DNA from: Mesostigma viride
Taxonomy: Eukaryota; Streptophyta; Mesostigmatophyceae; Mesostigmatales; Mesostigmataceae
Reading direction: 5' to 3'
Length of the DNA stretch: 64,000 nt
Assembly: GCA_009746045.1 (NCBI GenBank)
Contig: RPFO01000231.1
Span: 167,501-231,500, forward strand
Under the pieces are notes generated by a model, which was not told the DNA's origin, did not search any database, and worked only from the letters and a program-made list of their open reading frames with translations. This document shows, piece after piece, positions 1-10,952 of this stretch. Positions within the stretch are counted from its first letter, which is position 1. Each line of letters begins with the position of its first letter. A program made the position numbers and the translations under genes.

Positions 1-217
1 AGGTCTCGGCGCCGTAGGTGAGAAGCCATGCCCTAGCTCTTGTATAGCCATGATGATCTTCCCCCCCATAAAAGGCTCCCCCTTAGCTGGGCATAGCTTG
101 ATAGATCATGGGGATGCACGTGACCTGTGTCCTGGTGCACCCCGAGCAAGTGTCGTTTACATTCCCACCCTTGCAGGAAGTAGCTTAGAATGTATTAAAA
201 GCCATATGCCCCTTCTC
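1..217 (+). mobile_element. Retroelement 3' UTR fragment (family H)
   Basis: The reverse complement of this stretch is clearly homologous to 33325-33530, the 3' untranslated part of the family H element at 33262-34425. Shared blocks include GAAGATCATCATGG and CATTCTAAGCTACTTCCTGC. It lacks the terminal hairpin and ends exactly where the AT-rich tail of the opposite-strand element at 218-1010 begins, so the two lie tail to tail. The first 20 bases also resemble the reverse-transcriptase coding region of family B (CTCGGCGCCGTAGGT). Confidence 0.7.
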
Positions 218-1010
218 TGGGATTAAAATTAAATTAAATTATAACATGCCTCCGTGGGGAGGTCATGTAGCACATATTTCATGATGGATGGGATGGAGGA
301 AGCCGCGTGATCGAACTATCCTAACTCTATCTAGAAAATCCTAACTACACTACTCATCAAAACGCCTCCTCCGCTTGGGGGGAGGTGGCTTGCCCACAGG
401 GTCGGGCGTGTGCGCCTTGACAATCTTCTTCCACCGCGTCTTGTCCTGCATGGCAGTCCAAAGACGGGAGAGAGAGTGGATGCGGTGCTCAAACTGGGCT
501 GGGACCACTAGGTCGTCCAGCAACATCTGAACATAGTTGGTGACAGGTTTCCCTACCCTTTTGGGAATGTCCGCGGGGCCAGGCCAGGTCAGAATGTGCC
601 GCCCTGGCTGGCCAAGCCGCTGGGGGCCGGCCAGACCAAGGGTGGTGTCGACCTGGCTGGTGCGGGCAAGGTGTCCTACAAATGCTATCCTACGCTGCCT
701 AATCTCGTCCGAAACACGAGGCATGCCATGATACAAAGACTCTGATGACGGACGCTCGGAAAAACCTACGTTGAGGACCTGCCGGAGCATCCTGTAAACT
801 GTGCCGTCGAGCCGAGCCGCCAGTTTGGGTGTGAGGGTCCACGCCTCGGCGCCATACGTGAGCACCGTGAGGACGAGGACCTTGAAGAGCATGCGCTTGC
901 GGTGCCCGTCCAGGCCCTTCGAGCGCCAGTAAGGTGTGAGCGAACGGAGCTTGGCCCAGGCAAGGCCGATGCGGGTGTCCACATCGTCGGCGGTGTCAGG
1001 AAGCCAGGGG
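218..1010 (-). mobile_element. 5'-truncated RTE-like retrotransposon, family A
   Basis: On the minus strand the element runs from a 5' truncation near 1010, through the end of a reverse-transcriptase ORF, a ~100-base 3' UTR, a hairpin (CCTCC, loop CCAC, GGAGG) at about 246-262, and an AATTT-type tail at 218-240. The layout (AP-endonuclease-type LINE, short 3' UTR, microsatellite-like tail) is that of RTE elements; the clade is inferred. The second copy at 39773-41075 has the same 3' end. Confidence 0.8.
350..1009 (-). pseudogene. Reverse transcriptase C-terminal fragment (family A)
   Basis: An open frame of about 220 codons, without the catalytic YADD region, matches the part of the family A/B ORF downstream of the palm domain. 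Recognisable blocks are VLTVLTYGAEAWTLTPKLA, followed by a segment resembling the RRRLGFVGHLAR block common after the RT of RTE-type elements (here RQRRIAFVGHLART), and a basic tail PPPPKRRRRFDE. The frame is intact but the 5' three quarters of the gene are missing, so it is a dead fragment. No host gene is implied. Confidence 0.75.
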
Positions 1011-1086
1011 TATGTGCTACATCTCTGGGATATGTGCTACATATACTCCCAACGGAGTTATGTTCCTAATTAATTAATTAATTAAT
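1011..1086 (+). mobile_element. Solo 3' end of hairpin-tailed retroelement
   Basis: This short piece has TATGTGCTACAT twice, then the hairpin ACTCC-CAAC-GGAGT, then TTATGTTCC and an (AATT)n tail. It is the last ~60 bases of the A/H type 3' end in plus orientation and abuts the truncated 5' end of the preceding element. It is a severely 5'-truncated insertion. The same sequence recurs at 22103-22160. Confidence 0.7.
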
Positions 1087-1319
1087 CCTACTGCCAGGGA
1101 ACCGCCGACTGCGGAGCATTAGCCCTTATCAGGATGTAGGCGAACTTGCTGATCAAACGGTCTACTACTATGGAAGTATATTTATTGAATTGTTGTTATT
1201 ATGGATTGAATCGATAAGTTTCGTAAGGGGCATATGCTACAGGAATGATATACCTTGCATCACACTCAAAGCGCAAGACTTGAAGCAAGAAAGGAACTGC
1301 CAGGGCAATGTAATCACTA

Positions 1320-1860
1320 TCCATGAATAACTTCAGGCAAGCACCACCAGCTCGTTGGAGGGCCCTGGGTACACCTCTGAGGATATATCAAGGACCTGAG
1401 TATATATATTGTCGGGCACCATCGTGTGGTGCCCTTTGTCCTGGAGGAGTTTGGGGCCATGGGGCCCCTGACCTCCGCCTTCTTCAAGGAGTGTTGCCGG
1501 CTCCGGGAGGACCGGCTGGACCTGGAGGGCCAGCGGGCCCCATGGTCGGCGCGGACCTGGACGTCATATTGGCGTCAGCGCTTGTCGGTGGCGCTGACTC
1601 GGGCCATGGCTGACATCATGCTCCGCCGTACGCGGGCTGATTTTGCGGTGCAGCAGGGCTATTAGGTTCCTCCCGTTAGGCGTTTCCATTGGTCTTATCG
1701 TAGTATAGAGCTTTGACATGGCTCTGTATATAGGTTTATAGCTGGGCGTTTGCTTTGGTTTGAGTGATTTCAATCTGCTGTAAGTAATTATATTTTTATA
1801 ATATATTGTCATTCTCAAGGACAACATCATTTATCATTCTCAATCGTTTATCATTCTCAC
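1320..1860 (+). mobile_element. Possible retroelement ORF 3' fragment
   Basis: A frame at 1426-1665 (79 codons, TAG stop) begins PFVLEEFGAMGPLT and continues with a Trp/Arg-rich stretch (TWTSYWRQRLSVALTRAMA). Blocks of this kind (a conserved E.FG motif, then an amphipathic helix) occur at the extreme C-terminus of many algal retroelement polyproteins; that match is from memory and weak. An AT-rich 3' UTR follows, ending in repeated TCATTCTCAA near 1810-1860. The fragment has no upstream catalytic domain. It could also be a chance frame. Confidence 0.35.
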
Positions 1861-2009
1861 TGAATATATATAGTAGTATTGTCTTTATTATATATATAGT
1901 ATTGTCTCAATGATATATCACATGCCCCCTGCCTGCCCGCCCATGGCGCACCCGCTTGCCACTGATCACGTCACATGGAGGTGGCTGCCTGCCCTGCCTG
2001 TCCCTCACC

Positions 2010-2202
2010 CCGCACCCCACACCCCACACCCCACACCCCACACCCCACACCCCACACCCCACACCCCACACCCCACACCCCACACCCCACACCCCACACC
2101 CCACACCCCACACCCCACACCCCACACCCCACACCCCACACCCCACACCCCACACCCCACACCCCACACCCCACACCCCACACCCCACACCCCACACCCC
2201 AA
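2010..2202 (+). repeat. (CACACCC)n minisatellite, 7-bp unit
   Basis: Roughly 27 nearly perfect copies of a 7-base unit. It opens frames on both strands, but the encoded peptides are pure repeats and are not genes. It lies in a gene-free stretch. Confidence 0.95.
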
Positions 2203-4192
2203 GGCTCATGGCTCTAAACCTACCGCCCCATCAACTTCCCCATGCCTGCCTGCGGCGGTAGTCCCCGCTTGCTGGCTTGCCAGCACTTGTCTCAGGTGCA
2301 CATGCATGGCTGTGTTGCTTGCGTCTGTCTTGCTTGCCCTTTGACCCACCACATTGTGGTCTATACATGAACTGTTTGGTCGCATTTGGCATCAATCTGC
2401 TACCCGGCCACCATGCAACCAAAAGCCACGTGCGTGCGTACCAGAGGTTCCCGTGAACCCTATCACAACAGCAACAAGGCCTTGAAAGCCAGCACACATT
2501 GCGTATGTGCAAGACATCTTCATGGAAGGCTGCCTAACCCCCTCATTCCGCAGTTTGCTAAATGCGGATTCGACGATTTCGTTATTGAAGATTGAAGACC
2601 TCTACATCCCAACACATCGCCCAGGACACGTGAACCTGCAAGCCCCCAAGCAAACACTCATATGCATGTTGAAATCACTATAACCTCAGAGAAACATTCG
2701 GGAATGCAAGCAATCTGTTGCCACAACCACAAAGAGCTTATGCGTGCACCTAGCGCAACAACCCCAACCCCGATGAACAACATGGGTCCCGCAGCCATGC
2801 GGAATATCCAAGCATCGGCAATGCGCCAACGCTAGACATGCAGTTCGCTACAACATCACAATTCGGCACCAAATGAGTACAATTACAAAGCATGGAGATG
2901 AATAGAATTTAATAGCGACAGGTAACCGGTACGCTACACAAAACCAATAACACATGAATATTACGTGAGCAAGCCTCTTATCTAGCGTGACTTGCAAGGG
3001 GGCCCACGCATGACATAGAAATTGTCAGCCAAATTCAAAACGTGCGTATGGAAACAGCTAGTGCTGTTGCGTGAAACGGACAAATACCACTTATATGGCC
3101 ACGAAAAACTCAGGAATGTCTTAAGCTGCAGTTAATACTAGTGAATACCTGGATGTCGTTTGTCCTTTTTTTCATAAGCAGCGTAGTGAGACTATGGGTA
3201 AACGGCAATTAGCCCGAGAAAAGCGTCAAAACAGTCTTGGCCTGCCACAACAGGCCTTACACGGGACCCTTGACCTCTTCTCCGCAACAAGCTGTAAGTC
3301 TCTTTGGTTTTTGCATCCCAGCCGCAGCAACGACGCACCCAACGCTGCCGGCCATCTGACAGAGCAATAGTAATTAGTAAGGGGCAGCTGACTAAAGGCG
3401 ACAACTCAATTCATGAAGACCTCTACCTTCTTACATTGCATAATATTTTCGTACATTGGCTAATATTCTACGCCCAGGGCAAGCGCACGAATAAGTCACA
3501 GGCGCGCGGGTAATTTGTTTCCATTGTTGAATACAGCTAAACAAGCTCTCACGTACTGCTATCCCCCTAGCCATGCAATGCCGGTGAGGACCCTGAATTA
3601 AGGCTACAAATAGGAGGCGCAAACGTCGTTACGGGCATTCCTTGCCATGCGCCTTCACTGCGTGGCACGTGCGTGCCTGCAGTGAGCAAGCGAGTCTGGC
3701 TTGTTTTGGCCTGGCGGACACACAGGGCGGGCTGGGGTCTGCACGCTGTCCGAGGTCCTCTGCCACGTACAGTGTAAATGGGAACGTCGTCCGTGTCCTC
3801 CACTGCTAAACCTACCGCCCCAAAACCAGGCGGGTTTCAGTTGCGGAACTAGTTGCGATACTCGAGCACGCTCCCATTTCTCATCCACACATCACTTTTG
3901 ACAAGTGAAGGTGCCATGGTGTGCCCATACCTGTCCTTAATCGAAGTGGATGATAATTTTTTTTCTTTTTTGAGTTGCGATTCTCAGTTGTTGCGATACT
4001 GCGGGTGACCCCTGTAACATCGGCGCTTCAGCTGGTAACCAGCTGGTAGGCAACAGTGGATGCTCGCTGGTAAATTTGCCTCATGTCGTTATGCGTGATG
4101 CGGTCACGTCACAACTCATTCGATATTTCGATATGAGCTGGCAACGTCCCAGCTGACTATAGCTAGGGTTGGATATGTAGGACTGCCGCAAT
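2203..4192. other. Intergenic, no gene recognised
   Basis: About 2 kb upstream of the glycosyltransferase gene. I see only short frames without recognisable domains, no RNA gene and no clear repeat. The last few hundred bases presumably contain the promoter of the gene starting at 4193, but no specific element stands out. Confidence 0.5.
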
Positions 4193-7100
4193 ATGGCCAG
4201 GCGTTGTGCCTATTCCTTACTAAGCCTCTGGGTAATTTTCATCGCCGCGGCAAGCAATATCGGCCCACGCCAAGTCAGCTCCAAGAAGTCTCACCATCCC
4301 ACTGGCAAGCTGCATTCTGGCGACGCGCCGCGAATTCTAAAGAAGAAGGTCCTGGTGCCAAGGTGAGAGGTATATATAACTAATTCATCATTATATCATC
4401 AATTCATTTATTGAGCTTATTCTTAGCGTTTAACCTTCTGAGGAAAGATATTCGGGGGTTGGACCAGAGGGGTATAACCTAGGTCCTAACTGGGGGGTAC
4501 TTCTATAGGGGGCGTGCCAGGGGTCATTTAGACGGGCTGGGTGATTAGTAGGTCCTGACTGGAGGGTATAGCATTCCATGTCATTATCTTGATATGTATG
4601 TTCATGGCTCTTTTAATCTTTTAAACGTCCCACCGGATCGAGCGATCGCTATACATAGGAAGAGCAGGAAAGGAACGCTGTACTGCATGAGGTCCGAGGT
4701 ACATAGCAAAAAAAAAGGAATGCTGTAGTTTGAGGTCTGCGGTAAATATAGCAAGTGACGAAAGAAACTCTGTACAGCGGCGAGTCTGCAGTGAATAGCA
4801 AGAAAGGAGTACTCTCTGCTGACTGGTCTGCGGTAAATGGCAAGAAGAAAGGATTACTCTCTGCTCACTGGTCTGCGGTAAATAGCAAGAAGAAAGGATG
4901 GCTGTACTGGGGTCTGCAGTAACTGACTTAGGTTAACACCATGGCGCCAGCGCCGCGCGTGAATTACCTGGTTGCGGCCTAGCAGCTACAACGGTACAGT
5001 TTCCAAAGCTAAATATATCAAAAAGCTAAATATATGGCTGCAGGAAATTGATTGTTGTTCGCGAGTCTTGATGGTACATTAACAGTCATGAACGCAAGGA
5101 CGTGCCGACCCACAGTGAAATACCATGGTTCCACCTTCTGGTTGTTTAACAACACTCTTTCATCCTCATATGGGCTGCCTTCCTGTGCACGCGGCTACTT
5201 TGTACCTGCCTTCCTTGTGTACCTGGCTACTTTGTACCTGCCTTCCTTGTATACGTGGCTGCCGGCTTTGCACCTGGCTGCCAGTTTCACCTTTAGCACT
5301 CCAAGCGCCGCCATGGTGCATCCGCCATCCAATAAAAAGCGCGTCACGGGCACACCTGCGGCAGACCACATACAATTAAGCTTATGGAAGAAGCAGGTGG
5401 GCATGCTGCCTGCAGCTGGGCCGGGCTTAAGGTCAAATCTCTCCGCCATCGGTCAAGCGGTGCAACGGCCTCCCCAGGTAACTACAGGTGCCAACGTCGC
5501 CACACAGCAGCTCCCAGGGCCTGACCCGGGCTTAAGGTCAAATCTCTCCGCCATCGGTCAAGCGGTGCAACGGCCTCCCCAGGTAACTACAGGTGCCAAC
5601 GTCGCCACACAGCAGCTCCCAGGGCCTGACCCGGGCTTAAGGTCAAATCTCTCCGCCATCGGTCAAGCCGTTCAACGGCCTCCCCAGGTAACTACAGGTG
5701 CCAACGTCGCCACACAGCAGCTCCCAGGGCATGACCAGGGTTGGCAGTCCCCCCCACTGCTGTGCAATTGCAGTCGCATCCCCCACGACGTGGAGTTGAG
5801 GCGGGGCTGGGCGGTACCTGCGGACGAGCCGACGCGTGTGGGTAACGGCAGCGGTCAGGTTACGGCCCTAGCCGTGATGGAGCCACTAGTGACAGCAGTC
5901 CTTTTTCCACAGATGCCAGAAGAGGGAAACGGTTCCTCCGGGGCTGGCGGGAATCATTCGAGCGATGGCGCATCGAGCCCAGTTGCGGGGCTTGGAGGGC
6001 TGGAGCCAGGCATTGACGTCAGCAATGGCACTCACCCGGCGACAGCAGACTCCTCTCCTACATACCAAAATGGCACAGCAGACAGCAATGATCACCGCAT
6101 GTCAGGCAGCATAAAGTACGACAAGGGTGCCTCAGATGCCAGTACTGACCACGGCTCAGGCGATTATAGTGACCAGCACATTGGCGCTGCGGCACAAGGA
6201 GCGGTACTACAGCAGTTAATGAACAGTGACCGCATGGGCATCGCCTACTCGATCCTCCTGACACGGGCGAGGACTGCCGAGGTGTCCAGCTGCCTGCGCC
6301 TGCTGCGCGCGATCTACCACGAGGACAACGTGGTGGCCGTCCACCTGGACGCCAAGGCGCCGGGGGAGGAGCTTGTTGCGCTGGAGGCGGCCCTGGGGAG
6401 GGACCCCCTGCTGCGCGGCATGGCGTTCGTCGTGCCCCGCACGGGCGTCGTGTGGGGGGGTGTCTCGATGGTCACCACGGCGCTGCGGGTCATGTCTACG
6501 CTGCTGCGGCGCGACAAGCCGGCCGTGAGATGGTCTTACTGGATCAATCTGTCGGGGTCCGACTACCCGCTGATGACCCAGGAGTCATTGCGGCGTGTGC
6601 TCATGTCGCTCCCCGCGCCGATGGACTTCATGCCCGTGTATGAGGAGTATGGGCACCTGACGCTGGAAAAGCCTTCGAAATCGCATCGCTACCTCGTGGA
6701 CGACCCCGCGATTGCGGATGCGATACTCCTGGGTCGCAACCGCAATGTCTCGTCATACGGCCCATCACCATACGGCACGCAGCGAAACAGCCTCTCGCAT
6801 TTTTATCTAGTGCAGCTGGGGAAAGACCAGCTGTCGTTTCAATGGTGTAAGGCCGCCCCGCCCTCGTACGTCTTCAGCCGCACGACATGCGAATTTCTGG
6901 TCGAGGACCCCGAGGGCACGGTGCGCGACGCGCTGGTCCATTTATCCGGCTCGTTCGCCCCAGACGAGCTTTTCTACCCGACCGTGCTGGCCAACTCGCC
7001 CCGCCATCGGGCGTGGGTGCATTACCCGCTCATGTGCACGACGTGGGAGCCCAACGCGTCGCACGCGACCACGCTGAACGCGGCGCAGCACTGGGGGTTT

Positions 7101-7592
7101 CTCACGGGGTGCGGCACGCCATTTGCACGCAAGTTCCTGCCAGGGAGCGCCGTGCTGGATCGGATCGATGCCGAGTTCCTGGGCAATCCGGGCGATAACG
7201 AGCGACGTGTGACCGCCGCGCTCGCAGCCATCAATGGAATGTTCATCCCGGAAAGTGCGTTGGAATTCTCTGCAGGGCCGAGGTCTGTCACAACTGGCGC
7301 CGAGTCTCAACTGGGGATGTTACGGGGGCAGCCGCTCACCGGCAGCCCACCAAGTGATCATGGCACTGGCCTGCCTGCTCTTAATTGCTCAGCGCCTTAC
7401 GTTTTTGTCAGCTCCAAGTGGGTCGATGCCAATGGCTTGAAAGCAACGCCACTGAACGACGTTTGCCGCAAGCCTTTTTTGAATAGGGGTAAGCCCTGCA
7501 ATGGTTGGAGGATTATGAAGAAGACACTATCATTGGGGGTACAGCGCGGTGTTACAGAGTTTAGCGAGTCATGCTGCCCTTGCATGAAGTAG
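4193..7592 (+). CDS. GT14 (Core-2/I-branching, xylosyltransferase-type) glycosyltransferase
   Basis: Likely a Golgi type II membrane glycosyltransferase that transfers a sugar from a nucleotide sugar to a glycan or glycoprotein. Proposed join is 4193-4362 and 5285-7592 (825 residues). Exon 1 has a hydrophobic signal anchor (SLLSLWVIFIAAA, residues 8-20) and ends in a GTGAGA donor, phase 2. The chosen acceptor (GGCTGCCAG, 5276-5284) restores the frame. The catalytic domain spans about residues 375-700: HLDAK (~410), WGGVS, NLSGSDYPL (478-486), PDELFYPTVL with the likely catalytic Glu at 618, and PFARKF (669-674), a hallmark of plant/algal GT14. The stem holds three copies of a 35-residue repeat (about residues 104-208) and many N-glycosylation sequons. 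The C-terminal ~120 residues are Cys-containing and unassigned. Alternatively the frame starts at the ATG at 5088, which gives a different hydrophobic N-terminus (GYFVPAFLVYLATLYL). The family call is firm. The sugar and acceptor are unknown. Confidence 0.85.
4640..4925 (+). repeat. Diverged ~56-bp minisatellite in proposed intron 1
   Basis: About five imperfect units built around GGTCTGCGGTAAATAGCAAG and AAAGGATTACTCTCTGCT. They lie between the signal-anchor exon and the catalytic exon of the glycosyltransferase gene. Intronic minisatellites are typical of the other spliced genes here, which mildly supports the intron. Confidence 0.7.
5424..5740 (+). repeat. Three 105-bp in-frame coding repeats
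   Basis: The units start at 5424, 5529 and 5634 and are almost identical at the DNA level. Each encodes 35 residues beginning GLRSNLSAIGQAVQRPP and ending near QQLPGPDP. Each unit has an N-linked sequon (NLS). The near identity points to recent expansion of the stem region of the glycosyltransferase. Confidence 0.95.
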
Positions 7593-7796
7593 TAGCACAT
7601 GGCAGGTGAACAACCTTGGCGTTATCCTTATGAATGTCTTACAGCTCATGTGCAAGTCTCTATACTAATAAGCTTCCTTTTTATTTTCCCATTCTTTCAT
7701 TAGAAATGCTTCAGATCCTATACTGCATCTACCGTAACTTAGCCGGTGGCCCCCCATACCGAATGATTTAATTAATTAATTAATGCAAAATGGGAT

Positions 7797-8335
7797 ACCA
7801 AGCGCCTTGCGCAGCATCTTGGTGACGTTGCCGTCGAGTCGTTGCTCCAGCTCCTGCGTCAGCGTCCATGTCTCGGCGCCGTAGGTCAGGATCGTCAGAA
7901 TGACGACCTTGAACAGGTCGCACTTGACGATCCGGGGTAAGGCGGGGTTGCTCCATTAGCGGCAGTGTGCATGGAGCTGCGCCCACGCCATGCCTATCCG
8001 GATCGCCATGTCGTCAGGACTCGCAGTCGGGAAGCCAAGTACTGCCTAGCAGCTTGAAGCATCCTGAAGTAGGGTATGAATTTACCTCGGTGTCGTCTTA
8101 GAGGCGAAGTGGGGGCGGGGGCCCGGCAAGACCGAGGGCCATGGCTTCCGTTTTGAGGCTGATTTCTAGACCAGCAGCACGAGCCTCGAGCGCCAGGCCG
8201 AGTCCTGGCCAAAGTTGGGCAGACTCCGGAGCCGGCCGGCTTCTCAATGAGCATGATGCCGTCGGCATAAATTATGAGATCAGTCTGCACTCAAATTCTG
8301 CTGGTTGGTCGGCCCCCCTTCCCGGCCAGCAGGCG
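7797..8335 (-). mobile_element. Degenerate family B fragment
   Basis: On the minus strand this matches the middle of the family B reverse-transcriptase gene: a decayed YADD box (YADGIMLIEKP), an ISPKTE-like region, and the TYGAETWTL-to-MLRKAL region in shifted frames. Both element ends are missing and the catalytic motif is altered, so it is an old relic. A short (TTAA)n run at 7768-7783 borders it on the left. Confidence 0.75.
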
Positions 8336-8403
8336 AATCCCGTGAAGCTAGCTACTAATTAATTAATTAATTAATTAATTAATTAATTAATTAATTAAAC
8401 TAG

Positions 8404-8430
8404 TGCTCCCGTTGGGGAGTCACGGAGCAC
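8404..8430 (-). other. 3'-terminal hairpin of family H element
   Basis: GTGCTCC and GGAGCAC form a perfect 7-bp stem. Read on the minus strand, an inner alternative CTCCC-CAAC-GGGAG has the same CAAC loop as the hairpins at 246-262, 33290-33310 and 39797-39815. It sits directly before the TTAA tail, where LINE reverse transcriptases recognise their template. Confidence 0.6.
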
Positions 8431-8807
8431 CGAAGTGCTTTTAATCCCTGTGTGTGCACAACAGGAGAAAGGGCAGAGACCCCCAGTCTCCTTCATGCCA
8501 AAGGCATGCCACAGCTGCATTCGGGCACGTTAGCTAAACTGACACGCTAACGATCCGGCAATCTGTGGGTGCAATAAGACCCATGTGAGCATGGCATAAC
8601 ATGGAGCGTGGGCGAGTAAACGGATCATAGCCAAGACGTAGCATGGCTGTACAACAAGGACTAAGCTAAGGCTACATGGCTGGTTGTGTACCGTGCGTTA
8701 GCGGTGCACGTGACTAGGTATGTTGGCACGGCTAGGCAAACGTTCTAAGCATAGCTGCCATGGCGGCAGTGACTACCAATGGATACAAGCTAGGGCTATT
8801 AGCTAGT

Positions 8808-10174
8808 CTAGCCCGCGGGGGGCGTCCACATCTTGTGGTTGAGCATCAGGTCCCCACCCCTCCAGTACACCTTGGGCTACTGGGGGTCCTGCTTGTGGCG
8901 GAGGTACTCCGGCCACAGGTCGCGTCGCTGCTGCTGCTGAGCGGGGGTCAGGTCGTCGTCCAGCGTCCAGGTGAGGTCGTGCAACCGCTTGCGACGAGAG
9001 AGGAACCGCTGCTTGTCCTCACGGGAGGGGAAGGTGAGCAGAACTGGTGGGGGAGCCGCCTTGTCCCGTGAGTGGGGAAGGCGGTGACACCCACGCAGTT
9101 CTACCTCACCTACCAGGCCCATGAGGGTAAGGAGCTGCATGGTCCTTGAGCGCGTCGGCAAGGGAGGTTGACGTCTCACCTGGCTTCTGGGGGAAACGAC
9201 GCAGCACCACTCGGCACTCGCGGCGAGCGCGGTCGGTGGCCTCCCGTTGGTTGGCCTGGTGGTGGTCCTCCAGCTCCTGGAGCTTCGTGGCGATGGCGTC
9301 GGTGGTGGAGGCGGTCGCTGACCGCAGCAGGTCCGCATAGGAGAGGGGCGGGAGGTCGCCAGCATCCAGCTGGGGCGGCTGGGATGCGATGGTGGCCGTC
9401 TGCTCCGCTATCTTTGGGACCTGTGAGGCCAGGGCCTCGGTATGAGCGGTGATGGCTTCAAGCTTCTTCATAAGCACGCCGCACTTGCCCTCCACCTGGT
9501 TGAGGCGAGAGACAAGTGCAGCGTGCGTTTCAGATGCCTGCCCGGCGGTGTGCAGCGCCGTGAACTGGGGTTGGAGCTTGTGGACGACCTTGGTTTCCAC
9601 ATTGGAGACCCGGGCCTCCACCGTGTTGAGCGTCGTGTTCAGCGAGGTCAGCTTCTCGGCCAACGGCCAGGTCACGTGCTCCTCCAGCACTGCTCGGATG
9701 TCATCCTTGCAGAGGGAGGAAGCCGATGTGGCTGTCGGCCGCGCAGGCTGGGCTGGGGTGCGGATCCTGGCGACAATTTTGGCCATAGGTAGCTGGAAGT
9801 AGCTGCACATGATGGCGATGCGGTGGTTGAGCTCTGCCGGGCCTGGCAAGGAACGCCTCCAGGTCATCGGCGGGGATGGGCCCTACGGCCCCATGGAGCT
9901 TGCGTTCCTGTGATAAGTACCGCACTATTTCGGCGCATTCTTCTGTGGACAGCTCTAGCCAGTTGGTGAAAGAAAAACTTTCGTAATCTGGTAGGAACTT
10001 TCGCCATTTAGGTTCGTGGCAGGGTTTCTTGGGCTCGGGCGAGGCGCTGGGCGATGGTTTTGCTGGCGGTGAGTTGGCAGGCCCAGACGGCTGGGCAAGG
10101 ACGATGGCGAGTGGGTTGGGCTGGGAGCCGGCAAGCTCCTTTTCCAAACCCCGTTTAGCTTTTGGGGTCGTCAT
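8808..10174 (-). pseudogene. Retroelement ORF1 (nucleic-acid-binding, coiled coil), frameshifted
   Basis: The frame opens with MTTPKAKRGLEKELAG and a Pro/Ser-rich head, then shifts near 9845 into a long coiled-coil segment (LNTTLNTVEARVSNVETKV and following). An RRM-like block follows (CRVVLRRFPQKPGETSTSL), then a second shift near 9150. The C-terminal block is TWTLDDDLTPAQQQQRRDLW, and after an in-frame TAG comes VYWRGGDLMLNHKMW. The order coiled coil, RRM-like, C-terminal domain is that of L1-type ORF1 proteins, which bind element RNA. Two frameshifts and one stop make this copy inactive. Confidence 0.75.
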
Positions 10175-10952
10175 AGCTGCTTGTCACGTGCGTAACTTTG
10201 GCAATACTGCGTTTCAGCCGTAACCGATTATACTGGCGTGTGCGTCACTCAAAAAAGCGCATCGAATGCAAGTGGTCTGACCGAATTTGGGGCTCAGACG
10301 CAAAAGATCTGAGCTCCGCCGTCAGCCATACCGCCGTAGTTGTCAAGTTTATTACCAAGCTCGCTATGGACAGACAGTGATGGCAATGCGGCTATGGCGG
10401 CGTGAAGGATAGACGGAGCTAACGTTGGCCAATCGCGACCGGGAGGACTCCAGTCGATTCGTCGCGAAAAGGTGCGTCTCGCAAACTCTCTTTTGCCTGG
10501 AAAAAAGCCGGCCGTCACTGCAACGGTGCGGCCGACAGGCGCCTGGCTTGCAAGGTGTAAGCCCGGCCCTGTAGCCACACCGCTTTCAGTGACGGCCTCC
10601 CTCCCATGGCTGTTTCATAGCGAGGCTAGGCCAGGATACGAACCCCCATTGGCAATGTGGCGCTGGCACGGGCCAGCCCCTTTGGATGGGCCAGTAGTTA
10701 CCCCGGGGCCTGGCCTCCTACAACACGGAAAACCCTTTAACAGGCGCTGGGACTATGGAATAGGTGCCACACATGGTGATTGGAAATCGCCCAGACACCT
10801 TTTACAACACCAGCCGACATTACTTGGACAAGGATGTAATGTGGCTTCAACATCTAAGCTCCCCCTAGACGCGCAGGTAGACAGCCGCGATGACTTACTA
10901 ACACGTTTTCTCTCCTCGTTTCCGTCTCCTCCTCCCCACCAACGCAGGGCCG

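Larger units (their letters stand above)
8345..10380 (-). mobile_element. ORF1-only non-autonomous retroelement, family H (copy 1)
   Basis: Minus-strand order: 5' region (about 10175-10380), ORF1 (10174-8808), a ~400-base 3' UTR without coding signal, a hairpin (8404-8430) and a (TTAA)n tail (about 8353-8397). No reverse transcriptase or endonuclease lies between ORF1 and the tail. The copy at 33262-34425 has the same layout with a different 3' UTR, so loss of ORF2 by chance in both is less likely than a true short element, comparable with mammalian HAL1. The 5' boundary is approximate. Confidence 0.65.

Noticed and set aside
5052-5284. N-terminal membrane segment of the glycosyltransferase encoded by the large frame itself
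   Set aside because: Not fully excluded, but the frame there begins with a non-ATG codon after a TGA, contains DNA-level repeats (TTTGTACCTGCCTTCCTTGT), and is skipped cleanly by an in-phase splice from the signal-anchor exon.
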